NCBI GenBank assembly: GCA_902789365.1
Contig: CADANQ010000009.1
Coordinates: 1 to 50,976 of the forward strand
DNA: 50,976 bases
Direction of reading: 5' to 3'
Source: an uncultured Eubacteriales bacterium
GTDB lineage: Bacteria; Bacillota; Clostridia; Christensenellales; Aristaeellaceae
Under the pieces are notes generated by a model. The model was not told the origin of the DNA, made no database searches, and was given only the letters and a program-made list of their open reading frames with translations. The position numbers and the translations under genes are program-made. Shown piece by piece: positions 1-6,759 of this stretch (the first letter of the stretch is position 1; each line of letters begins with the position of its first letter).

Positions 1-138
1 TCCGGCTTTTCCCTCGCTTTTTCTTCTCTCCTGTACGACTAACTTCCAGTTCTCTTTTCCTCCCTTACACTCTGGAAGTTACTTTTGCACTTCACGCTTA
101 TTTCTTTCTTGTTTCTTTTACTTTTGCCGATTTTTCTG

Positions 139-167
139 TTTCCCATTCCGCCGTCCTGGGGTATAAT
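139..167 (+). promoter_or_regulatory. Possible promoter of the cysteine desulfurase gene
   Basis: A perfect TATAAT lies at 162-167, 54 bases before the ATG at 221. The matching -35 position (139-144, TTTCCC) is poor, so only the -10 box is convincing. The pyrimidine-rich stretch 1-135 shows no gene I can support. Confidence 0.3.
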
Positions 168-220
168 ATTCCCGCTGTCCAACGCGGCAGCCACATGAAA
201 TAACGACAGAGGTTCCCGAT

Positions 221-1375
221 ATGATATACCTGGATCACGCCGCCACGTCCCCCCTGTGCCCGGAAGCGCTTGAAGCCATGAAGCCTTTCCTGAACGAAAA
301 CTTTTATAATCCCTCCTCGCTTTATACCCCCGCCCGCGCCGCGCGGACGGCCGTAAAGGAAGCCCGTGAGACCGTCGCCTCCTGCATCGGCGCACAGCCG
401 GAGGAGATTGTATTTACCTCCGGCGGCACCGAGGGCGACAACTGGGCCGTCAAGGGTATGGCCCTTGCAGCCATGGCAGGCCCTTCTCCCCGCAGAATTG
501 TGACCCAGGGCACGGAACACCATGCCGTACTCCGGCCATGCGATTCCCTGAAGGCCCAGGGTTTTGAATCCGTCCGCCTGCCGGTAAGCCGCAAGGGCGT
601 CCTTTCCCCCGACACCCTGAAGCAGGCCCTGAAAACGCGGACGCTTCTCGTTTCGGTAATGACCGCGAACAACGAGACCGGCACTCTGCAGCCGGTATGC
701 GAACTGGCGGAGATTGCCCACGCGGAGGGCGCTTTTTTCCACACGGACGCCGTACAGGCCGTCGGGCATATCCCCCTGAATATGAATATCATCCCGGCGG
801 ACCTTTTGACCGCTTCGGCCCACAAATTCGGAGGTCCGCGGGGCGCAGGCTTCCTGTATATCCGCCGCGGCGTCAAGCTGCCGCCGCTGCTCGAGGGCGG
901 CGGGCAGGAAATGGGCCTGCGCGCCGGAACCGAAAACACCGCCGCCATCGTCGGCATGGCCGCCGCCCTGAAAAAACGTACCGGGGACATGGCGGAGGAG
1001 ATGTTCCATAAAGAGCGCCTCCGCGGCCTCCTGATCGACCGCCTGCTTCGCCGAGGCCTGGAATTCGTAATCAACAGCGACGACAAGCATCTTCCCGGCC
1101 TCCTCAACATCAGCTTCCGGGACGCCGACGGCGAAATGATCCTCCACCGGCTGGATCTGATGGGAATCCAGGTGTCCGCCGGAGCCGCCTGCAATTCCAT
1201 GTCCACCGAGATCAGCCACGTCATTCGCGCCCAGAATCTGCCCGAAAAATACGCGAAGGGGACCATCCGCGTTTCATTCGGCCCTGAAAACACCGAGGAT
1301 GACGCCGAGCGCCTCGCCGAGGCCCTTGGGACCATCGTCGTCCAGCCGCATCACTGCGCCTGCGGCAAAAGCTGA
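221..1375 (+). CDS. Cysteine desulfurase (NifS/IscS type)
   Basis: PLP enzyme that takes sulfur from L-cysteine as an enzyme-bound persulfide for Fe-S cluster assembly or tRNA thiolation. The 384-residue length is normal for the family. Visible signatures: N-terminal YLDHAATS, the cofactor-binding TEHH near residue 100, HTDAVQA around 175-180, the Schiff-base lysine K202 in SAHKFGGPRG, and the catalytic loop SAGAACNS with C324, followed by SHVI. The C-terminus ends in a small Cys/His tail (HHCACGKS), which may bind metal but is not needed for the family assignment. The ATG at 221 is preceded by AGAGG at 208-212. No iscU-like scaffold gene lies beside it in this window, so I cannot tell whether it serves Fe-S synthesis or tRNA modification. 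No gene symbol is given because nifS, iscS and related paralogues cannot be separated here. Confidence 0.93.
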   Translation: MIYLDHAATSPLCPEALEAMKPFLNENFYNPSSLYTPARAARTAVKEARETVASCIGAQPEEIVFTSGGTEGDNWAVKGMALAAMAGPSPRRIVTQGTEHHAVLRPCDSLKAQGFESVRLPVSRKGVLSPDTLKQALKTRTLLVSVMTANNETGTLQPVCELAEIAHAEGAFFHTDAVQAVGHIPLNMNIIPADLLTASAHKFGGPRGAGFLYIRRGVKLPPLLEGGGQEMGLRAGTENTAAIVGMAAALKKRTGDMAEEMFHKERLRGLLIDRLLRRGLEFVINSDDKHLPGLLNISFRDADGEMILHRLDLMGIQVSAGAACNSMSTEISHVIRAQNLPEKYAKGTIRVSFGPENTEDDAERLAEALGTIVVQPHHCACGKS

Positions 1376-1426
1376 ATGCCGGGGCTCCTTTATTCAGCCC
1401 GTTCTTTTCTTTCATGCCGGAAAAAG

Positions 1427-1456
1427 CGGGGCCGCGCTCCCTTTGCCGCGGCCCCG
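1427..1456. terminator. Perfect 10-bp GC hairpin after the cysteine desulfurase gene
   Basis: CGGGGCCGCG (1427-1436) pairs exactly with CGCGGCCCCG (1447-1456) around a 10-base loop. There is no T-run on the plus side. An A-run at 1421-1425 would give a T-run on the minus strand. It probably separates the desulfurase transcript from the tRNA promoter. Confidence 0.5.
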
Positions 1457-1500
1457 TTCCCGTCCCATCCCTCCCGGCCAACAAAATTTCGCTCCGCGTC

Positions 1501-1529
1501 TTGACAGTGCGCCGGAAAAATGGTATGAT
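1501..1529 (+). promoter_or_regulatory. Strong sigma-A promoter for the tRNA-Ser genes
   Basis: TTGACA at 1501-1506, a 17-bp spacer, then TATGAT at 1524-1529 with an extended -10 TGG just before it. The first tRNA begins 32 bases downstream of the -10 box. Confidence 0.85.
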
Positions 1530-1561
1530 AACCAAGCGTTTGAAGAGGCCGTCATTGGTAC

Positions 1562-1647
1562 GGAGAGATGGCCGAGCGGTTGATGGCGCTGGTCTTGAAA
1601 ACCAGTGATGCTGAAAGGCACCGGGGGTTCGAATCCCTCTCTCTCCG
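1562..1647 (+). tRNA. tRNA-Ser (anticodon UGA)
   Basis: A class II tRNA of 86 bases. The acceptor arm GGAGAGA (1562-1568) pairs with TCTCTCC (1640-1646), with G as discriminator base. The anticodon stem CTGGT/ACCAG encloses the loop with TGA at 1596-1598. A long variable arm and the T-loop GGTTCGAATCC are present. CCA is not encoded. Confidence 0.96.
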
Positions 1648-1680
1648 CTTTTTCCCCTCAAATGCTTTCAGGCCCTATTT

Positions 1681-1771
1681 GGAGAAGTACCCAAGTGGCC
1701 GAAGGGGCTCCCCTGCTAAGGGAGTAGTGCTGTTAAAGGCAGCCCGGGTTCAAATCCCGGCTTCTCCGCCA
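1681..1771 (+). tRNA. tRNA-Ser (anticodon GCU)
   Basis: The acceptor arm GGAGAAG (1681-1687) pairs with CTTCTCC (1761-1767). The anticodon stem CTCCC/GGGAG holds GCT at 1715-1717. The long variable arm is typical of serine tRNAs, and CCA is encoded at 1769-1771. It lies 33 bases after the first tRNA-Ser and is probably co-transcribed with it. Confidence 0.96.
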
Positions 1772-1774
1772 AAT

Positions 1775-1805
1775 GCCCGGAAGTGTACTTTCCGGGCTGT
1801 TTTTA
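1775..1805 (+). terminator. Rho-independent terminator of the tRNA transcript
   Basis: The stem GCCCGGAA (1775-1782) and TTCCGGGC (1790-1797) is followed by TGTTTTTA. It sits 3 bases after the encoded CCA. Confidence 0.88.
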
Positions 1806-1836
1806 TGCCCATTTTCGACATTATTTAGGGTATTTT

Positions 1837-1867
1837 CAGGGGAGTTAGGGTATCCCCTGATTTTTTT
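1837..1867 (+). terminator. Second rho-independent terminator behind the tRNA genes
   Basis: CAGGGGA (1837-1843) pairs with TCCCCTG (1853-1859), followed by A and a run of seven or more T. It is a back-up terminator, or a remnant of something once placed between it and the tRNA terminator. Confidence 0.75.
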
Positions 1868-1897
1868 GTGCCGCTCTGTTCCGCGCTATCACTTTCT

Positions 1898-1921
1898 ATT
1901 TATAACAACATTTATAACAAC
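1898..1921. repeat. 12-bp tandem direct repeat, two copies
   Basis: ATTTATAACAAC occurs twice end to end (1898-1909 and 1910-1921). It is AT-rich, unlike its surroundings, and lies 127 bases after the second tRNA-Ser gene. Confidence 0.85.
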
Positions 1922-1927
1922 CAAACG

Positions 1928-1948
1928 AAAAACCCCGCCAAAGCGGGG
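1928..1948 (-). terminator. Minus-strand terminator with no gene of its own
   Basis: CCCCGC (1933-1938) and GCGGGG (1943-1948) form a stem with loop CAAA. An A-run at 1928-1932 gives the T-run on the minus strand. The next gene to the right is on the plus strand, so no minus-strand transcript is evident for it to stop. Confidence 0.55.
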
Positions 1949-1949
1949 A

Positions 1950-1978
1950 TTGATAGAAAGCGATTAATCTGGTATAAT
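1950..1978 (+). promoter_or_regulatory. Promoter of the HD-domain gene
   Basis: TTGATA at 1950-1955, a 17-bp spacer and TATAAT at 1973-1978. The leader before the chosen ATG at 2053 contains an imperfect hairpin, CCCGGCAT (2007-2014) with ATGTCGGG (2018-2025 region). Confidence 0.8.
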
Positions 1979-2052
1979 CATCGGCAGAAACAGGAAATAT
2001 CCTTTCCCGGCATCTCATGTCGGGAAGGAAAAAAGGTAAGCGGGGTGGGTCA

Positions 2053-2622
2053 ATGCCGGATATTAAACAGCAAAAGCAGGAATACCTTTCGCTTTGCAGA
2101 GAGCAAATTCAGCGTGAAGGGCTTGAGGATCTGCTATCTTGGCTGCAGAAATCCGATTTCTTTTCGGCCCCTGCCAGCACCAAATTCCACGGCGCGTATG
2201 AAGGCGGGCTCTGCGAGCATTCGCTGGACGTATACCGCATGGCTCTGAAGGCAAAAGAAGCATACGAACTGGATCTTTCCATGGAAAGCGTGGCTGTGGC
2301 TGCTCTTTTTCATGATCTGTGCAAGGTGAACTTCTACAAAAAGGACATCCGGAACCAGAAGATCAACGGGCAATGGCAGGAAGTCCCCTGCTACACCGTG
2401 GAAGAGAAATATTGCTTTGGCGGGCACGGATCAAAATCAGTATTTCTGGTTCAGCAGTTTATGAAGCTGAAAACGGATGAAGCCGCCGCGATCAACTGCC
2501 ATATGGGCGCGGCGGCGGGCGGCGACGCGGTCCGGGATTCGGGCAACGCGTATCAGGCGTTTCCGCTGGCATGGATCACGCATGTGGCAGATGAGGCCGC
2601 GACGTATCTGCTGAAGCGTTAG
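2053..2622 (+). CDS. HD-domain phosphohydrolase-like protein
   Basis: A 189-residue soluble protein. The metal-binding pattern of HD-superfamily hydrolases is visible: H56 in EHSLDV, H87-D88 in LFHDLCK, then His in NCHMG and Asp in THVADEA near the C-terminus. The family hydrolyses phosphate esters such as nucleotides; the substrate here cannot be inferred. An in-frame ATG at 2017 would add 12 Lys/Arg/Gly-rich residues but has no ribosome binding site. The ATG at 2053 has the purine-rich GGGGTGGG just ahead and matches where the conserved part begins, so I prefer it. The gene has its own promoter (1950-1978) and is followed by a terminator-like hairpin at 2710-2747. Similar short HD proteins occur in both chromosomes and prophages, and nothing here decides between them. 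Confidence 0.8.
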   Translation: MPDIKQQKQEYLSLCREQIQREGLEDLLSWLQKSDFFSAPASTKFHGAYEGGLCEHSLDVYRMALKAKEAYELDLSMESVAVAALFHDLCKVNFYKKDIRNQKINGQWQEVPCYTVEEKYCFGGHGSKSVFLVQQFMKLKTDEAAAINCHMGAAAGGDAVRDSGNAYQAFPLAWITHVADEAATYLLKR

Positions 2623-2709
2623 AGGCAAAAAAGCGGTTCCCGCATCCCTCGTTTTATCAGGGTGCTCTTCCCCCTTTCCCATTGCAGCTTTTGCGTCTGA
2701 AGGGCTCGC

Positions 2710-2747
2710 GGGGCCGTTTCCTCGTTGCCTGTGCGGCCCCCGGTTTT
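2710..2747 (+). terminator. Terminator-like hairpin after the HD-domain gene
   Basis: GGGGCCG (2710-2716) pairs with CGGCCCC (2734-2740), followed by CGGTTTT. The stem is good and the T-run short. It lies 88 bases after the stop codon and 49 bases before the next start. Confidence 0.5.
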
Positions 2748-2795
2748 CTCTTAAAGTCAGTCGTTGTGATTTCTGTCAGGAGAGGAAAGACTGTT

Positions 2796-4775
2796 ATGCC
2801 GAAAAAATGGGTTTTTTTGTTTGCCATCTGCATACTGATGATGTTATTCGGCTGTTCCGAAGCCGAACGCGTCAAGGTAGGCGACGACGGCAGCATCGAA
2901 CAGGTTTTTCTGTTTCCCGAGGGTCAGAACCCGGTAACGGTCGATATGACGAATGTGTTTAAGGCCTATCCGGAGCACACCGGCGTCTATGGCGTTATTT
3001 ATTCCGCGGAGCAGGTCGTATTGCGGCCGCTGGGGTCCTCCGCCCCCGACGCCGCGGGCCGGGGCGTGATTGAGTTTTCATTTCCCGGCGCGTCCGGATG
3101 CACGGTAATTTCCTCCGGCGAGGTCTGCGGATATTTCCTGCCTGTTCCTTATTTAAAAATCTCCGCGGACGCTTCCGGGTTGGACCGCCCCTTTGACCCG
3201 AAATATGTCACCGCCGCGTCTTCACGCTTCAGAGAACGGTATCGCATGTTTATGCTGACGGACCCCCACGTTTACACCTATTGTTATTCATCCCTCGGCG
3301 ACGAGGGGGTTCACAGAAATCATTCCATTCTCGGGAACCTTGAGGGAGAATACGCCTATCTCAACGGCAACAGCAGACAGGATCTTTATTCCTTTGTATC
3401 CGACAAACCTGTTTTGGTTCAGATGAGCGCATCCGGCCGGGCCGCGTATCAGCGGGATCATTACCACGTCCGTCCGCTGTTCCTCGCTCTGCGCGGCGAT
3501 AATTATCAGGTATGGGCTTTTCGGGATTTTCGCCCCGCCAAAGGGTTTTATGATTCCGTCGACCTGGTTTTCCGGACCGCTTTTTCCGTAGCCGGGGAAG
3601 AATTCCTCGCGCCGGCAGCCGCTGATATGGATCCTGTCCTGATGGTGCTGCTGGATAAGGAAATGGATGAAGCGTACATCGGAGCCATTTCTCATCCCGT
3701 TCCGATGAAAGAACGAATCGGTTTCTGGAATACTATTTTCGCGTACGCATTTACCGAGCCCGGCGATTACGGTCCATGGCTGTACGCGCATGAAATCGGC
3801 CATCTGGTGCAGTCCGCCTCGCTGGCGAATCCCTTCCTCCCGTGGTTTTCGGAGGGCTTTGCGGATTTCTTCGCGTATAAAGTGATGCAGCGGCTCGGCG
3901 ACGCTCCTCAGCGTTTTGAGCCGCTCGGCGCGGCCGACCTTGGGATCGTGGGAGAATTCCGGAAAGGTCCGCGGGCTGTCGCCGCAATCAGCGTCATCGA
4001 TCCGCATCTGTTCGGACGCACCTTTATGCTTTATCTTGAAGAAACATACGGCAAAGGTTTTTATAAAAAAGTCTCCGCCGCTTTATGGAACGATCGGTAT
4101 CAAAGGCTCGAAGGGCCCTTCGATCAGGCCTTTTATTCACAGGCCGCTGCCGACACCCTGACCCGTTTCGGAAAGGTCCTGGACGGGCGTGTGTTTACCG
4201 GATTCCCGGAATATATTTCCGCGCGTCAGCCTGTTTCCGGACCCACGTCAAAGCCAACCGCGATACCGGATCCGGCGGGCTCCGGACATCAGAAAACGGT
4301 CGACCCGAAGAAAGCCGGCAGGAATTACCTGACCAACCCGGGCTTTGAACAGGGAGAAGCAGGATGGACTTTTCTGGATATCAGCGCTTCACAGGAACTG
4401 AACGTCCAGTCAAATGCCGCCAATGCCCTGTCGGGCGTCTGCCAGGCGCATTTCTGGAGCCCGCGCGTCAACGGTGTGTTTTTCAGGCTTGAACAAAAAG
4501 CGGATGGCCTTCCCGCCGGCAATTATCAGTTTTCCATTTCCATCATGGGCGGCGACGCGGGAGACACGGATATTTTTGCCTACGCGGCCGTAAACGGGAA
4601 AATCGTCGGCAAAACGCCCATGCGCATCACGCAATTCCTCCAATGGGATACGGCCGCGATCCCGCCCTTTCCCGTCAAAGCCGGCGATTCGGTGACCGTG
4701 GGCGTATACGTCCGGTGCGACGGGGCCGGCGCATGGGGCGTACTGGACGACGCATTCCTGGTAAAGGTGAAGTAA
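2796..4775 (+). CDS. Secreted lipoprotein with metalloprotease-like HEIGH motif and C-terminal carbohydrate-binding-like domain
   Basis: A 659-residue product. The start at 2796 is chosen because AGGAGAGGAAAG (2777-2788) precedes it and because it gives a clean lipoprotein signal, MPKKWVF...MMLFGC, with a lipobox cysteine. An ATG at 2682 opens the same frame but would bury the signal. The middle carries H332-E-I-G-H336 and E353 in WFSEGFADFF, a gluzincin-type zinc site (HExxH, second Glu 17 residues on) of the arrangement seen in basic secretory protein and Peptidase_MA-like families. After a Pro/Thr-rich linker near residue 490, the last 150 residues begin NPGFEQGEAGW and end WGVLDDAFLV, like the jelly-roll modules attached to bacterial glycosidases. 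It is probably a surface protease acting on glycosylated or wall-bound protein. The protease site is clear; the substrate is inference. Confidence 0.72.
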   Translation: MPKKWVFLFAICILMMLFGCSEAERVKVGDDGSIEQVFLFPEGQNPVTVDMTNVFKAYPEHTGVYGVIYSAEQVVLRPLGSSAPDAAGRGVIEFSFPGASGCTVISSGEVCGYFLPVPYLKISADASGLDRPFDPKYVTAASSRFRERYRMFMLTDPHVYTYCYSSLGDEGVHRNHSILGNLEGEYAYLNGNSRQDLYSFVSDKPVLVQMSASGRAAYQRDHYHVRPLFLALRGDNYQVWAFRDFRPAKGFYDSVDLVFRTAFSVAGEEFLAPAAADMDPVLMVLLDKEMDEAYIGAISHPVPMKERIGFWNTIFAYAFTEPGDYGPWLYAHEIGHLVQSASLANPFLPWFSEGFADFFAYKVMQRLGDAPQRFEPLGAADLGIVGEFRKGPRAVAAISVIDPHLFGRTFMLYLEETYGKGFYKKVSAALWNDRYQRLEGPFDQAFYSQAAADTLTRFGKVLDGRVFTGFPEYISARQPVSGPTSKPTAIPDPAGSGHQKTVDPKKAGRNYLTNPGFEQGEAGWTFLDISASQELNVQSNAANALSGVCQAHFWSPRVNGVFFRLEQKADGLPAGNYQFSISIMGGDAGDTDIFAYAAVNGKIVGKTPMRITQFLQWDTAAIPPFPVKAGDSVTVGVYVRCDGAGAWGVLDDAFLVKVK

Positions 4776-4949
4776 AGGAGCTGCCCCATGACGACATGAC
4801 GGGCGGAAAACCGAAAGCACGTAAACGGACAGCGGCGGTTCCCTTTGTCCTGCCGGACGGACAGGCGGAACGGCCGTGACCGCGGACCGGAAAATTACAA
4901 ACAGAAAGGATGAACGAAAATGGCATTCTGAAAAACGGGAATTTGCAGG

Positions 4950-5777
4950 ATGATTATCCTTGCGCTGACGCTGTGTATGCTGACAGGCGCCGTCTCCGCC
5001 GCGCCCTGCGAAGAAGAAATGACGGAGGAGCGGATAGACGAGGCTTCGAATAAAGCCTACGAAGAGGCGATGCTGCAGGGAGAGACGGATATTGCCTTTA
5101 CCTACGTGGCAACGCTCGGGCAGTATCTTTCGGATCTGATGGTTTACGCGTACGGGGAGATCCCGGTTTCGGAGACGGAATCCGCCAACGCGGCAGTGCA
5201 GCTGGTGGATGAAGTGATTCGCCGGGCCGACCTGTGCTTCCGCTCCGAAAAGGCCGGCATCGGCGCGGACCGGCTGGCCGTTTTTGACCGGGCGAAAGAA
5301 GCCTGGAATGCCGCCGCCGTACAATTCGGCCCGGAAGGCGAAAAATTTGAAGCCGGTCTGCCCCTGACGGATAACCGCGCGGCCGGTCCCGCGGCCGACG
5401 CGTTCGGACGGATTTCGCCCGAGGCGCGTCCGCTTTATCTGGAAACGGCAGAAAATGTATACCGGGTGATATGGCGGCTGCTGCGTCCCGCGATTGCCGC
5501 AAAGGTCGGCGAAGCGTACGAAATCCCGGGGCTTGCCGATATTGCCGGTTCTGAGGAGATATCGGAGTTTGAAGACGCCGCCGCTGAAATCCTGGCGGAC
5601 GTGAAGGGTATTTTCTCCTTCCTGACCGACGGATTCACCGGAGAGAGGTCCGAAGAACGCGCAAGGATCGAACAGGCCGGTTCCAGACTGAACTCCCTGG
5701 AGACGGAAGTCAAACTGGTAATCAACATCCTGGGCATTGATACGGTGAGCGTGCTGCAGGATACCGAAGAAGAGTGA
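4950..5777 (+). CDS. Unknown secreted, helix-rich protein (start region odd)
   Basis: 275 residues if started at 4950. The first 18 residues (MIILALTLCMLTGAVSA) look like a signal peptide core with an AxA-type cleavage site but lack the usual positive N-terminus. The rest is acidic and predicted helical, and I recognise no family. The ATG at 4950 has no properly spaced ribosome binding site. A better start, ATG at 4920 after AGAAAGGA (4903-4910), lies in the same frame but is closed by TGA at 4929-4931; reading through it would add Lys and Arg ahead of the hydrophobic core. So either translation restarts at 4950 or the leader has gained a stop codon. The gene lies 174 bases after the lipoprotein gene in the same direction and ends at a good terminator (5802-5838). 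Confidence 0.6.
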   Translation: MIILALTLCMLTGAVSAAPCEEEMTEERIDEASNKAYEEAMLQGETDIAFTYVATLGQYLSDLMVYAYGEIPVSETESANAAVQLVDEVIRRADLCFRSEKAGIGADRLAVFDRAKEAWNAAAVQFGPEGEKFEAGLPLTDNRAAGPAADAFGRISPEARPLYLETAENVYRVIWRLLRPAIAAKVGEAYEIPGLADIAGSEEISEFEDAAAEILADVKGIFSFLTDGFTGERSEERARIEQAGSRLNSLETEVKLVINILGIDTVSVLQDTEEE

Positions 5778-5801
5778 CCGGAACTGAGCCGCAGACGTCA
5801 A

Positions 5802-5838
5802 CAATCCCGCCCTTTTTCGGGTGGGATTGTTTTGTTTT
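5802..5838 (+). terminator. Rho-independent terminator
   Basis: CAATCCCGCCC and GGGTGGGATTG (5802-5829) form a stem with one G-T pair, followed by TTTTGTTTT. It closes the rightward lipoprotein/secreted-protein unit. Confidence 0.85.
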
Positions 5839-5880
5839 CAGCTTTGGCGGCAAGGCGGAAACGATTCGTCCTTCCGCGGC

Positions 5881-6180
5881 TTACGCATGAACGGACCTCA
5901 TCACTTTTTCGAGGCAGCCGTCATCATAGGCGCAATGTCGGCGCCTTCGGGCAACAGACATCTTATCATTCATGGACCTGAGGACGTTCAGTACGATATG
6001 CCTGACAGCGGCGAAGCTCTCCGCGGTATGATCAGCCCTCATTCGGGACGCGTCTTCACGGAAAGTGACGTCCGGACACCAATGGAGCGGGCTCTCCGCC
6101 CCAATGGCTCCTTGCTGATTCAGCGCTTTCTTTCACATCGCCATCTGTATCAATGCCGTGGTTGGATATTGTTCCATGAC
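5881..6180 (-). pseudogene. Decayed C-terminal end of an ISAs1-type transposase
   Basis: Read on the minus strand, 6180 to 5881 encodes a tail typical of the ISAs1/H-repeat family: ESARSHWG, then LHW-x2-DVTFREDASRMR, then VRHIVLNVLRS, then YDDGCLEKVM and a TAA stop at 5881-5883. The conserved HWG (6098-6106) and LHW (6079-6087) lie in different frames, because about two bases are missing between them. The catalytic N-terminal two thirds are absent, and I see no terminal inverted repeats. It is therefore a dead relic. A plus-strand reading frame over the same bases is only its complement and is not annotated. Confidence 0.75.
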
Positions 6181-6190
6181 AATCAAGTGA

Positions 6191-6697
6191 TCATTTATTC
6201 CCACTTCCGCTTCCACGATAAGTGTCCGCAATGGAATACAAAGCATGGGTTTGAATTATGGTCAAAGGCAGAGCAGGCAGCCCGATATCTCTCAGTATTT
6301 CCGGCGTTTCTCCGATAAGAGGCGCATCATTGCCGGGGAGTTCCTTTGCATCCTTGTCCGGCAGGTCTTCCGGCTGTTCTTTGAAGGATTTCATGTACTC
6401 AAAGGATGACGGATATGCGTATTCGTTGGACAGCCGGGAACCATCTGCAGGCATATCATACCGCGTCCTGCCTTCGCCCGTTTGTCTGTTCGCCTTCGCG
6501 TCATCCAGCGCCTTCGCGAACATAACCAGAATCTGCCGGATCCGCGTCATGGCCAGGTCGTTGACGCCGACCATCTTCTTTGCGACGCGGGTCGGAGCGC
6601 TCCGGACCCAACTTGTATACGCCAGTTCTTTTTTTCCTTTGGCAGCACCGGGCCGGGATGGAACGAACGCTTGTTTCCCGGCCCCGTGTTCCTCCGT
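6191..6697 (-). pseudogene. Fragment resembling a phage/ICE polyvalent (MuF-associated) protein
   Basis: An open frame runs leftward from 6697 to a TGA at 6191 and continues in frame towards the transposase relic. Its composition is protein-like. It holds the blocks VNDLAMTRIRQIL, AYPSSFEYMKSF, LIGETPEILRDIGL and LPLTIIQTH. These recall the C-terminal parts of large phage and conjugative-element polyvalent proteins, where a similar LPLTxxQxH block starts a small nuclease-like domain. Here the sequence degenerates right after QTH, and no beginning can be seen: there is no ribosome binding site, and a stop precedes it at 6698-6700. I read it as the stump of a gene cut by the adjacent insertion sequence or by deletion. 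The family assignment is from memory and only moderately sure. Confidence 0.42.
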
Positions 6698-6759
6698 TCA
6701 TTTTAAGCGACCGCGATGCCTGACATAAAGCCGTCAGAAGGCAAGATAAATCTTAAACG

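Noticed and set aside
98-1335. Long open frames on the minus strand opposite the cysteine desulfurase gene
   Set aside because: They mirror a clear plus-strand enzyme, lack ribosome binding sites and have low-complexity Arg/Ala/Gly-rich products.
1499-1540. Riboswitch or T-box ahead of the tRNA genes
   Set aside because: The sequence is a plain promoter; no conserved aptamer or specifier elements are visible.
5821-6318. 165-codon plus-strand frame
   Set aside because: It is the complement of the decayed transposase tail; the recognisable protein motifs are on the minus strand.
6258-6728. 156-codon plus-strand frame
   Set aside because: It is antisense to the phage-like fragment and has no ribosome binding site or protein-like motifs.
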